64,000 nucleotides of DNA from NCBI RefSeq assembly GCF_029395495.1, contig NZ_CP113918.1, forward strand, positions 2,431,777-2,495,776, read 5' to 3'. The notes under the pieces were generated by a model, which saw only the letters and a list, made by a program, of their open reading frames with translations, was not told where the DNA came from and did not search any database. Every line of letters starts with the position of its first letter. Position 1 is the first letter of the stretch. The stretch comes from Bifidobacterium sp. ESL0769 (lineage in GTDB: Bacteria > Actinomycetota > Actinomycetes > Actinomycetales > Bifidobacteriaceae). A program made the translations under genes and the position numbers. Of the stretch, positions 17,687 through 29,100 are shown piece after piece.

Positions 17687-20600
17687 ATGGGTGTTATTGA
17701 CGGTTTTGTCGCTTCATTGCTATGTTTAGCCATGACAATCATGGCTCCGATGTCTTCTGGAGCGTCCAATGACCCGGTGGGGCCGTCCACCCAGACGACA
17801 TCGAGCCAGGCCGCGACTAGTCAGACCGCATCGGCCACTTCCGCCTCTGTGTCTTCCACGATTCAGACTTCTGCGTCTTCGGCGTCTTCCGCCACCACTT
17901 CTTCGATCTCCGCTTCCTCGACCGTCACCACGACGGCACCTTCCGCTTCTGCTAGCACTACCTCCGCTGGCACCGCCCAGGCCAGCAACGGTCAAACCGG
18001 CAACGTCGCCGCTGATCAAACCCAAAACACTGTCAATGCACAGGCATCCAACCAGCCTGCGCAACCATCGCACACAAACCAAACCCAAAACTCCAACCAA
18101 ACCATCAATACCAAAGAAGGCAAGCGCGCCAAAGGCAAAAACACCACTCATACCAACTCTACCGGCCTCACCCACACCAACGCCGCCGGCACTTCCATAA
18201 CCAAACCCAGAACCCTAAGCACCTTCGCAAGAAAAGATTTTGCCGATGCTCCCAAGACCCTCGGCAACTTCCTCCAACGCCTGAAACAACCGAGCCGCCA
18301 CAGCATCAACAAGCGCCAAGCCAAGTCGGCCGGTAGCACAGGTTTCCAGTCATCGACGGCCAGAACCCTGCGAATCGCCACGGCGACCCTGCCAGTCGGC
18401 CCTGGTCCCGTCGGAGGTAGAGCCGTTTCTCCGCTGGCGCGAAGCGGCTCGTCGGTGGGTGTGCAAGACGACCCGGACATGGTGGTTGGCCCGCAGGGTT
18501 ATGGGCAAATCAGTGTCTCTTCGTGGAGTGTAGGGGCGAATGGAGTAGTGACGGCTTCGGGCGTCGCTTCGGATTATTACGGCCAGGCCATCTTTCCGCA
18601 TATCCGCGTCTGCCCCGTGGGTGTGAGTCCCGGTACCTCGGGTACGAACAATGTTCCCTCCCAATGCTCGGATTCGGAAATGATGACGGAGGGGCATGTC
18701 GGCGGAGCAACGGGTGACAACATCCACTGGTCGGGCGTGTATACAAGTTTCGGCGGCCATGGTCCGAACGGTTCAGACTTCGTGAATGATGCCGGTTACT
18801 ATAACTTCTATGCATACACGCAGACCTGGGGCGATAGTCATACGAGCGATATGGTCAATTTCGAGTCGTACTACTATTATGTGGGCGCACGCAGGGTGAC
18901 CTATGCGTATGTGTCAATCAATGCCAACGGTGGTTCGGCGGCTTACCCGTCGAGTCTGTCGACGGACACGACCGATGGAAGTGGCTCGTTCGACCTGACC
19001 GCCTCAACGCGCCTTTCAGCCAACAAACCGGGCTGTGTGTTCACCGGTTGGGCCACCACGTCCAGCGGCTCCGGCTCCACATGGAGCCCCGGATCTGGCA
19101 CTGCCTACGTACCCCAGCATGACACCAGGAGCGTGACCCTCTACGCCCAATGGCGAGCCGTGCCCGCCGCAACAGTGAACGCGCCGTCAGTCAGTGTGAG
19201 CGCGCCGCAATCGTCCTCGCCAACGGTGTCGGTGAGCGTATCAACGTCTGGGTTGGGCGGCTACTCCGGGTCGACTGTGCTGTCGACCGCCTACGGGTCG
19301 CGATCCTGCTCTAGTCCCTCCTCCTGCTGGGTATCGGGCTGGCCGGTGTCCACATTCCAGCCGACGATGGGCGCCACATACTCGCTGAGCGTTTCCGTGA
19401 CCGTCCAAGACCCGTACACCGGCCACGGCGTGTCAGTCACCACCTCGTGGGCTTCTGGCGCGTCCGGCACGGGCACACTGCCCTGGATGAGCGTGAGCTA
19501 CGACAAAAACGGGGCCACCGGTTCAGCGCCCGCTAGCTCGTCCGCGCTGGTCGACGCCGCGAGCGGCAAGGCCTACTTCACTCTGCCCGACGGCACGGGC
19601 ATGACAGCGCCCGCCCGCAAGTTCTTTCATAATTGGACCACCGCACCGGACGGCACCGGCAGCGCGTTCCCGTCCGGTGCGCAGGCCGTCCCCACCTCCG
19701 CCGGCACGACCACGGACGCCCACACCACCGTCACCCTGTACGCGGTGTGGGGCGACCCGCCCGCGCCGACCGGCGTGTCCGCCTGGTACAGCCATGCGGA
19801 CAGCCGAATCTACCTGGACGTGACCGGCTTGGATCCGAACGCCACCGGCTGGGTCATACAGGTCAAGCCCACCGGCACCGAATACTGGGAGTACACGCAG
19901 TCCCTGCCCACGCGCGGACGGTCTTACTGCTCCACGCTCTCTTACTTCACGGTGGGCGCCACGTGGCAGGCGCGGGCCCAGGCACTATACGGGGATGGAA
20001 TATCGAGCGTGTGGAGCGACACGTCGTCGGGCGTCCTGCCCTACATGGACGTCACTCTTCTGCCAGGCGGCCAGCAGCCCGGCGACACTGCTGTCGCCCA
20101 CGCCAAGGGTCTGGTCGACCAGACCGAACGCAAGGGGTATGTGACCGTGCCCGAGGGCGTGGGCGCGACGCCTGCGGGCACGGTGTTCCAATCCATAGGC
20201 GGGTGGACGACCCGTGCGGACGGATCCGGCGTCGCCTACAATTCTGGCGATATCGCCATCCCCACCAACGTGGGCACGGCAAACGGCAACGCAGTCCTGC
20301 TGACCCTGTACGCGCGGTGGCAGATGAGCACGTCGGCGCCCGCGCGCGGGCGGGCGTGCACGAGCGTGTCCGGCTGGCAGCAGTGGGGCACATCGGCCGG
20401 GGCAATAGCGGGTGTGGGAGACACGGCCCACCCGCAGGATACGGGCGCAGTGTGCTGGGCCATCGAGGGCTCGACCTTGCGACTGACCGGCGGCACCGGG
20501 CCCCTCGACTTTAGCTATAGCAACAGCAGAATCCCCTGGTGGGGGCGTCGTGCCTCCATCGCCCACGTCAGCATCGAGGGCGACCTCACCCTCATCAGCC

Positions 20601-22798
20601 GGAGCACCAACTATGGCGCCTTCCAGGGCATGACGGCCCTGACCTCGCTCGACAACGGCAACCATGCCATCCACCTTGCCAAGCAAGCCGGTGGAAGGAT
20701 GTTCAGCGATGACACGTCCCTGGCCGGCCTCGACCTGTCCAATTGGAGGACCGACACCGCCACCAGCTTGTCGCAGATGTTCTACAACTGCGACAAGCTG
20801 GGCGAGCTGAAAGGCATAAGCGGCTGGCAGACCGGCCAGGTCACCGAACTCGACTACATGTTCTACGAAAACAAGCGCCTCACCATGCTAGACCTCTCCC
20901 GGTGGGACACCAGCAACGTCGAACGCATGGATAGTGTTTTCTTGTGGTGTGACCGCCTCGTGGACCTCGACATCAGCGGCTGGGACACCAGCGGCGTCTA
21001 CCAGGCCGACTACTCGAACTTGGCCAGCATGCTTCCCAACAACCTCAAACGCCTCCGGCTGGGCCCCAAGACCATCCTTTTCAACCGTTACATCGTCGGT
21101 CAGAGCGGCAACCCCTTCATGGGCTTCGACAGCACCCACACCTGGCACCAATGGGACTGGCCGGCGGGCCACCACCCCATCGACAACGGTGCCGTCACCG
21201 ACCCCACGGGCACGGCCACCGCCGGCACCCTCGACGCCCTCGAGGCACGAGCCGCCTCAGCCACCCCGGCCGGCACCTACATCCGTGACGACGTCAACCC
21301 CACCTGGACCGACCTCAAATACGACTTGAACGGCGCCACCGGAGACACCAGCCTGCCCACCGCCGTCAGCACCACCGATAGCGCTGGCCTCGCCATCGAT
21401 ACCACCTTCGCCGACGGGTCGTACACCATTCCCGATGATGCCGCCACCCACATCACCGCCAACAAGATTCACAGCCTGTTCCAAGGCTGGAGATACGACA
21501 CCAGCGGCGTCGCCAGTGGCACGCCCGTGGTCAGCAACCACACAATCACCGCGCCCAAGGGGACCGGCGGTGTCGCCACCGTCGACGCGTCTTGGAACGC
21601 GTTGGAGGGCGAGGCCTCGGCTACGGTCGGCAAGGTGAGTGTGGCCACGAACACCGCCGACAAGGGCACAGTGACGGTGAATGTGGCCGCGGTCCTTCCT
21701 GTGAGTAGTGGCAATCTCAAGGCTTGCGTGAAACCCGGCAACCAGACCGACGACTATGCCAGCAACCAATGCCAGAGCGTGGCGAGCAGTGCCAGCGGCC
21801 AACAGATCGCGAGTGTGCCTGCGTTCACACTGCCCGGATCACTCGCGGCCAACCAATCCACGACCTTCCCTGCACCTGGCTCGGCCTACACGATGGCGGC
21901 CATGTACACGGTCAAAGACCCTGCGACCGACAACGATGTCGATAGTGAGGCGACCGAGGCCGGCGGCGGCATCACCGCAGGCGTCCTGCCCTACGTGAGA
22001 ACGCTGTTCGATGTGGACGCGGCGCACGGCGGGCAAGGCACACCTCCGGCAAATATGCTGGCCCTGGTGGATTCGACGTCGGGCAAGGCGTGGCCCACGC
22101 TGCCCCTGCCCACCGCCACAATGACTCCCGACCACGCGGCTTTCAGGGGCTGGGCCACCAGTAAAGGAGCCACAGGCCCCGACACGGGTATGGGCGACCC
22201 CGCCAACCGCGCCATCACGGTCAACCAGCACGACGACGACACCGAAACCGATCTCAGCCTCTACGCGGTGTGGAGGAGACCCGCTACGCCCGTAGTGGAC
22301 TCCGTGGAGCGTCATGTGGACAATACCGTCACGCTGAGTGGCACTGTCGTTCCACAGAGCGACACGGACACGATGCTGGTCCGTCTCGCCGCCTTGGACG
22401 GGCAAGAAGGTCCGGCGCTCGGCGTCCCGTTCCTGGCCGCCATTAGCCCGACGGATGCATCATCGGGCGCGACCCTGCCCTACGACGGGGCCGCTGCCCA
22501 CCCGTGGACGCTTACCATGCAGGCCACAGACCTACCCCAGGGCGGCCGCTACCAGGTGGTGGCCGTGCTCAATATGGGCGAGGACGGCGCCTGGCACGGA
22601 GTGACCACGCCTCGCGTGGTCACCAGTCCAGATCCGGATCCCGTGCCCGCAGTTCACTTGCAGGAGCCCTACGCGCACGCACTTCCCCTCACCGGCGGGC
22701 AACGCACCATGCTCATCATCGCCCTCGCCCTGCTGGGAGTATTCCTCATCGGCATGAGCCAGCTCGCCCGCAACCGCAGACGCTGGCACCACCAATAG
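17687..22798 (+). CDS. LPXTG surface protein with BspA-like repeats, paralog 2 (in frame, no poly-C)
   Basis: 1703-residue predicted wall-anchored protein. It begins MGVIDGFVASLLCLAMTIMA followed by a likely cleavage region MSSGAS, the counterpart of the poly-C leaders but uninterrupted. The S/T stalk and GLTHTNAAGTSITKPRTL segment follow, then a variable domain (about 265-400), a DGW module, an Ig-like module, an Fn3-like 'WYSHADSRIYLDVTGLDPN' module, the DUF285 block (about 958-1125) and C-terminal modules. LPLTG is at about 1666-1670. Its modules are closest to paralog 5. The leader lacks the lysine/arginine usual at signal-peptide starts. It has its own promoter region with twin palindromes in place of the shared cassette. 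Confidence 0.88.
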   Translation: MGVIDGFVASLLCLAMTIMAPMSSGASNDPVGPSTQTTSSQAATSQTASATSASVSSTIQTSASSASSATTSSISASSTVTTTAPSASASTTSAGTAQASNGQTGNVAADQTQNTVNAQASNQPAQPSHTNQTQNSNQTINTKEGKRAKGKNTTHTNSTGLTHTNAAGTSITKPRTLSTFARKDFADAPKTLGNFLQRLKQPSRHSINKRQAKSAGSTGFQSSTARTLRIATATLPVGPGPVGGRAVSPLARSGSSVGVQDDPDMVVGPQGYGQISVSSWSVGANGVVTASGVASDYYGQAIFPHIRVCPVGVSPGTSGTNNVPSQCSDSEMMTEGHVGGATGDNIHWSGVYTSFGGHGPNGSDFVNDAGYYNFYAYTQTWGDSHTSDMVNFESYYYYVGARRVTYAYVSINANGGSAAYPSSLSTDTTDGSGSFDLTASTRLSANKPGCVFTGWATTSSGSGSTWSPGSGTAYVPQHDTRSVTLYAQWRAVPAATVNAPSVSVSAPQSSSPTVSVSVSTSGLGGYSGSTVLSTAYGSRSCSSPSSCWVSGWPVSTFQPTMGATYSLSVSVTVQDPYTGHGVSVTTSWASGASGTGTLPWMSVSYDKNGATGSAPASSSALVDAASGKAYFTLPDGTGMTAPARKFFHNWTTAPDGTGSAFPSGAQAVPTSAGTTTDAHTTVTLYAVWGDPPAPTGVSAWYSHADSRIYLDVTGLDPNATGWVIQVKPTGTEYWEYTQSLPTRGRSYCSTLSYFTVGATWQARAQALYGDGISSVWSDTSSGVLPYMDVTLLPGGQQPGDTAVAHAKGLVDQTERKGYVTVPEGVGATPAGTVFQSIGGWTTRADGSGVAYNSGDIAIPTNVGTANGNAVLLTLYARWQMSTSAPARGRACTSVSGWQQWGTSAGAIAGVGDTAHPQDTGAVCWAIEGSTLRLTGGTGPLDFSYSNSRIPWWGRRASIAHVSIEGDLTLISRSTNYGAFQGMTALTSLDNGNHAIHLAKQAGGRMFSDDTSLAGLDLSNWRTDTATSLSQMFYNCDKLGELKGISGWQTGQVTELDYMFYENKRLTMLDLSRWDTSNVERMDSVFLWCDRLVDLDISGWDTSGVYQADYSNLASMLPNNLKRLRLGPKTILFNRYIVGQSGNPFMGFDSTHTWHQWDWPAGHHPIDNGAVTDPTGTATAGTLDALEARAASATPAGTYIRDDVNPTWTDLKYDLNGATGDTSLPTAVSTTDSAGLAIDTTFADGSYTIPDDAATHITANKIHSLFQGWRYDTSGVASGTPVVSNHTITAPKGTGGVATVDASWNALEGEASATVGKVSVATNTADKGTVTVNVAAVLPVSSGNLKACVKPGNQTDDYASNQCQSVASSASGQQIASVPAFTLPGSLAANQSTTFPAPGSAYTMAAMYTVKDPATDNDVDSEATEAGGGITAGVLPYVRTLFDVDAAHGGQGTPPANMLALVDSTSGKAWPTLPLPTATMTPDHAAFRGWATSKGATGPDTGMGDPANRAITVNQHDDDTETDLSLYAVWRRPATPVVDSVERHVDNTVTLSGTVVPQSDTDTMLVRLAALDGQEGPALGVPFLAAISPTDASSGATLPYDGAAAHPWTLTMQATDLPQGGRYQVVAVLNMGEDGAWHGVTTPRVVTSPDPDPVPAVHLQEPYAHALPLTGGQRTMLIIALALLGVFLIGMSQLARNRRRWHHQ

Positions 22799-22819
22799 GC
22801 GATAATTAAATAGCAACAA

Positions 22820-22867
22820 CTGTGTCCTGTGACGCCGTATCAACACGGTGCGCCACAGGACACAGTG
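22820..22867 (+). terminator. Hairpin after paralog 2
   Basis: A perfect 13-bp stem, ACTGTGTCCTGTG (22820-22832) with its complement at 22855-22867, lies 22 nt after the stop. It replaces the twin hairpins seen after the other paralogs. No clear T-run. Confidence 0.7.
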
Positions 22868-22981
22868 CTATAAAACGCTATAAAATTGGCGGCGCTGCCA
22901 ACATATTTCCGGATTGTCGCCAACAGAACGACAAACCCAGCAAACCCGACACCCCAACGGACCAGCACACCTAACAAATCA

Positions 22982-23025
22982 CGGGTTATTGGCCAGAAAG
23001 CATTTCAATTCTGGCCAATAACCCG
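22982..23025. terminator. 17-bp perfect hairpin between paralogs 2 and 3
   Basis: CGGGTTATTGGCCAGAA (22982-22998) pairs perfectly with 23009-23025 around a 10-nt loop. It lies just before the paralog 3 promoter and would insulate it from upstream transcription. Confidence 0.65.
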
Positions 23026-23064
23026 AAATCACAATCAACCAGTCGCATGAAACCCACCAGAAAC

Positions 23065-23106
23065 GCGCAACAAGTAATTTGCGCAAAATGTAATATATTG
23101 TATAAT
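23065..23106 (+). promoter_or_regulatory. Promoter of paralog 3 with overlapping palindrome
   Basis: TTGCGC (23079-23084), 16 nt, TATAAT (23101-23106). The inverted repeat GCGCAA/TTGCGC (23065-23070 and 23079-23084) overlaps the -35 and could be an operator. It is unrelated to the shared leader cassette. Confidence 0.65.
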
Positions 23107-23189
23107 TACTTCGTCATTTGACTGGTGGCCCCATGTCACAGCATGCCATGGGTTTTGGGGGAAATAGTCTATAAAAGGTCCGTTGGGGA

Positions 23190-26100
23190 ATGAGTGTCAT
23201 TAATGTTCTTGTCTCATTTACATTATGTATTACTTTATCGTTCATTGCCCCTGCAGGCACAGCACGTGAAAAATCGTCTGCCCCAACCGACACCGCAACC
23301 GCTAGCAGCCTCCCAATCCCGACAATCCGTTCAGCAAACCTGCCGGGAAAAGCCTCGCCAACACAAGCCATACCAACCACGCCATCGCAAATTACAACGG
23401 CAAAAGTAAACGCTGCCAAGGCTACCAACACCAGCCTATCCCATGCCAGCACGCTTAGTACACCCAAGCTTGGCACCCGCACCAACACCAGGGCCGCCAA
23501 GCCAGGCCTCACCCATACCAACGCCGCTGGCACACCCACGGCCATGCCAGAAACGCTCAGCGACTTCATTCGAAGGATAAAGTCGCCCAGCCACGGAAAC
23601 CATAGAAGCCATAGATCAGCCAACAAACGCCATGGCACACATCGCATGCTTAGGACGGTTGGTGGCATCACAACTGATGCTCCACAAACTACGCAGTCCA
23701 CACGGTCTCTAAAAGCCGAGAAATCTCCAAAATACAGGCAACCTCGGCAATCCGCACGATCCACGCAATCCAAGCACCCCTTGCTATCAACCACCACCCC
23801 CACGTTGCTCGCCAAAGCCGCTCTGCCCGCCAGCCCAAGTCCAATCGGCCCCGCCCCCAACCTCAACAAACGCAACTCCCCGCAGACCCGCAAAACACCC
23901 GCACCCGCAGTGGCCCAGCAACCAGTAGCCCAGCAACCAGTAGCCCAGCAACCAGTAGGCCCGCAGTCAACCAACCCGCAGCCCGAGTACGTACACATCT
24001 TCAGCCCCGAGGTCATCGACGTCGCCGGCCACGCCGACACCATATACGGCCAAGCCACCTGGGTCGCCCTAGTGACCTGCCCCGCGGGCACCCCGCACAC
24101 CTCCGCCAACCAGCTAGGAAGCAACAGCGCCTGCCGGAAAACCGAAATGCTCACCGAAAACCACGGCGGCGGAAACAGCTCCCCGTCCCACTTCATCTGG
24201 GGCACCGGCTACGAATTCGGCGGCGGCAACGGCCACACGCTGGGCCCTAACGACTTCTCGCAGGGCATCGGCTACTACGACATCTGGGCCTGGGCCCAGA
24301 ACAGCTCTGGCTACAATAGCACCGCGCCCGTGCCCGTGCTCACCAGCTATTACAGCGGCGGCACCTACGGCTCCTACGGCACCCCGCTGCCCAGCACCTC
24401 CACCGGCTACGTCCCGCCGCCTGCCCCTTCGGCCACCAGCGTCAGGTTCAACTACGACCTGAACGGCATGTCCGGCAGCTGGAACGGCTACCAGCAGATC
24501 GACACCACCTATACCGGCGGCTCGATCACCCTGGTCGACCCGCCTTCGCACCCGGACTGGCAGGTCTTCGACGGCTGGACCTTCGACGGCTGGGATAACG
24601 TGAGCCCCGGCAAGACCTATACATACGGTGCGCGTGCCAACGAAACCCACACCGTCAGGGCCCGCTGGCACGTCCGGCCCGACACAGTCACCATCAAATA
24701 CCAGGACAATACCGGCTCCGGCTGCGGCATGCCCGGCAACCAGACCGTCGACAGCGCTAACTACAGCAGCACCACCCTCTCCGGCCCGTACTCCTGCCCG
24801 GCGTACATTCGCTTCGACGGCTGGACCATTAACTACACCGACTACAGCACCTACGGCACGTTCAACTTCCCCCAGCACACCACTGGAACGTACACCGCCA
24901 CCGCGCGCACCCACATCAACTACACGACAACCTACGTGGTCTATCACCTCAACGGCCTGCCGGCCAACCAACCCGCCACCCAGTCCGTCAACACCACCTA
25001 TTCTTCCGGCATCGTCCATACCGCCGGCGCCCCGACCGGCATGCCCTCCTGGGTCGCGTTCGACGGCTGGTACTTCAACGCCCCAGGCAGCGGTTCCAAC
25101 GAAGCGGACAGCGACCTCTCTTTCGTCCAGCAGAACGACGGCACCTGCCACCTGTACGCCGAATGGCACGTCATCACCACCAATGTCACCGTCACTTACA
25201 ACATGGGCACCACCGGCTGCGCCACACCCGCCGACCAGCACCTCGACAGCACCACCCACACCAGCGGCACGTTGGCCGGCACCCCGCCTGGCACCTGCGC
25301 CGCCCATACCGCCTTCGTGGGCTGGACCATCAACGGCACCGACTACGCCCCCGGCGGCACGTTCACGTTCCCCCAGCATTCCACCGATACCTACACCGCC
25401 ACCGCGCGAACCCGCACAGTCAACACGCCCACAGGCCTTACGGCCACCTACCACATAGCCGGCGACACCGTAACCCTGTCCGGCAGCGCAAACGCCCAAG
25501 CCGGCGACAAAATCACCGCCTGCATGACCGACACCAACGACGGCACCACCCCCTGCCTGCCCGCCATCACCGCACCATCCGCCAACAGCGCCTGGCAATG
25601 GACCGCCACCTTCACCGCCAGCGACTACGCCACTAGATACGGCTACGGCCACCAGCACCACTTCACCGCCAAACTCACCAGCGGCACCGCCGACAGCGCC
25701 ATCGCCGACCTCAAGGGCACGCTTCCCTGGATGACCGTCACCTACGACAAAGGCACCGCCACCGGCACCACCCCCCACAACACCAACGCCCTTGTCGACA
25801 CCGCCGCCGGCAAAGCCACAATCGCCGTCCCTGCCCAGAGCGGCATGACCGCCCCCACCGGCGCATGGTTCGAAGGCTGGAAGAACCCGGACGGCACCCT
25901 CACCTGGCAGGCCGGCACCGCCTCCATCCCCACCAACACCAGCGGCGCCACCACCGGACCCGACGGGCACACCACCCTCACCCTCACCGCCCAATGGCAC
26001 GTTGTCCCCGCACCCACCGGCGTCACCGCACGCTACAGCCACACGGATGGCTACGTCTACCTGACCGCCACCGGCCTGCAAGCCGGCGTCACCGGCTGGC

Positions 26101-29100
26101 AAATACAGGTCAAACCCACCCCAGCCAACTACTATTACCAGTCTGCGTATAACACGTCCACGACCGGCCAGTCCTACTATTACAGTTCATATTTCACACC
26201 TGGCACCACATGGACGGCCCAGGCCAGAGCCACCTACACCGACCCTAGCGGCAACAGCGTGACCAGCGACTGGAGCACCGAGTCCACCGGCATCCTGCCC
26301 TATATGAACGTCATCCTCAAACCCGGCAGCCAACAGGCACCCGGCGGCGACACCACAGCCAAGGCCCTCATCGGCACCGGTGACTCCAACGCCTACGTAA
26401 ACCTGCCCTCGGGCACCGGCACCAAGCCCACAGGCATGGACTTCGCCAAATGGGCCACCCACGCCGACGGCACCGGCGACACCTATCAGGCCAACCCCGG
26501 CACCGCCATACCCGTCGCCTCCGGCACCCCCGGAGCGAACGGCGAGACCCGGCTGACCCTCTACGCCCAATGGATCTACATCGGACGCCCGCCGGCACCC
26601 GGCCACTGCAGCGATTCCACCGGCTGGAGCCAATGGGGCACCAGCGCCACCCAGCCCGCCATACCCGGCATCGACCATCAGAATACGGGCGCCGTGTGCT
26701 ACACCATCGTCGACGAAGGCACCACCCTGCGCCTGACCGGAGGCACCAGCCCCGACTGGCAATCCGCGGCCGACATCCCCTGGAACGCCCAGAAACGAAA
26801 CATCACCAAAATCTCGATCGAAGGCGACCTCACCCTCACCAGCAGCAATTACGACCCCAGGCAAAACCCTTTCAACGAAATGTCTGCACTGACCGCCCTC
26901 GACAGCGGCGGCCACCGGGTCACCATCGACGGCAACGGCGGCTACTGGGCGTTCTCCGACGATACCAGCCTGACCAGCCTCGACCTGACCGGCTGGCAGA
27001 TCAACGACAGCGCCAACCGTTATGTCAGTCTGAGGAACATGTTCATGTATTGCACGCGCCTGGCCAGTCTGAAAGGCCTCGACGACTGGGACACCGGCTA
27101 CGTCACGTCCACCGAGGGCATGTTCAGCAACTGTTCCGCCCTGACCGGCCTCGACCTCTCCGGCTGGAAAACCGCGCGGCTCAGTGACGTCGGCGACATG
27201 TTCTATGGCACCGGCATCACCGACCTCGACCTCTCCGGCTGGGACACAACCCACATCTGCTATGCCTATTTCTACCACATCCAGGACATGCTGCCCTCGG
27301 GCCTGAAACGCCTCCGCCTCGGGCCCCACGCCAGGCTGCCCGAACACGATGCCGGCGGATCTTCCTCCCAGATATTCGCCATGGTGGACGCCACCCACAC
27401 CTGGCACGAATGGGACTGGCCTAAAGGCCACCACCCCAGTGACCTCGGGCTTCTCGGCCTGAATAGCCAGACACGCGGCGACGGAACACTAGCCACCCTC
27501 GAGGCCCGCGCCGACAGCAACCCCACCGGCGTCTATATTCGCGATGACGTCACCCCCACCTGGACCGACCTCACCTACAACCTCAACGGCGGCACAGGCG
27601 ACGCCAGCCTGTTCACCCAGCCCGGCGCGGCGGCCACAGGCTCGACACCCAAGCGCGACGGGCTCGCCATCGACACCACCTTCAAGGACGGCGAATACAC
27701 GATCCCCGACGGCACGGCAGACACTGGCAACGCCGCCCACCACATCACCGGCAACAAGCCACAGAACCTCTTCCAAGGCTGGACCATCGACACCGGCAAC
27801 GTCACCGCCAACGCGTCCGGCGGCACCGCCACGGTCAGCAACCACACCATCACCGCGGCCAAGGGCGCCGGCGGCACGGCCACCATCACCGCCCAATGGA
27901 CCCCGGCCCCACAGGCCATGCCCGGCACCCCGGCCGTGTCCGTCACCCCGGACACCACCGACCAGGGCGGCGTCAGCGTCAGCGTCAGTGCCACACTCGA
28001 CCAAGCCATGCCGGCCATCGACGCGGTCAACGGCGACCCGGCCAAACCCGCCGTATCCGCCGGCGGCACCGTCAAGATCTGCGCCAAACCCGCCAGCCAG
28101 AACGACGACTACTACGGCGTGCAATGCCAGGCCAAAGCCAGCACCACCGCCGGCAGCCAGACCATCACCCCCGACGCTTTGGAGCTGCCCGGCAGCGCCC
28201 GACAGCACTCCAACACGGCCTCCTTCCCGACTTTCGGCCAGCAGTACACGATGGCCGCCACCTACACGCTCACCGACCCCGTCACCCGCAACCAGATCGA
28301 AGCCCCGGCCACGCAGTCCGGCGGCGGGTCCGTTTCCGGCACTTTGGCCTGGCTCAACGCCTCGTTCGACACCAACGACGCCCACGGCGGCAACGGCACC
28401 GCGCCCGCAAGCCTCAGCTCCTTCGTCGACACCGCCAGCGGCAAGGCGTGGATCGCCCTGCCCAACGCCACCGCCACCATGAAACCCAACCACTTCGTCT
28501 TCGCCGGATGGACCGCCACCGCGAGCGCCACCAACCCCGATACCGGCATGGGCGACCCCGCCAACCGCAACGTCCAGCTGCCCGCCACCACCGGCGCCAT
28601 CGAGACCCAGACCGTCCTCTACGCCGTCTGGCACAAACTCACCGTCCCCACCGTCACCAGCTTGAAACGCGACGTCTTCCACAACAGGGTCATCATCACC
28701 GGCACCGCCGCCCCCTGGACCAGGGATGATGACATATACGTCGAAATCAACCCTCTCGACGGACAGGCCGGGTTCACCCTGGGCTCCTTAAACGCCCGCA
28801 TCAGCGCCGCGGACGGGCAAGGCCACGGGCTGCCCTACGACGGGCACACCGCACACCCGTGGAAAGCCGAAATCCCCGAAGATCAGATGCCCGCAGGCGG
28901 CAGATTCCGCACCCGCACCATGCTCGAGGCCTACGACCACGCCTGGCGAGACGTCAACGACGCCACCTACATCTACAGCGAGTCGGAACTGCGCGCCAAT
29001 CCGCCCATCGCCGGCCACTACCAGCACGCCCTGCCACTCACCGGCGGGCAACGCACGCAGCTGATCGTCGCCCTCGTTCTGGTCGGCGTCCTGCTCATCG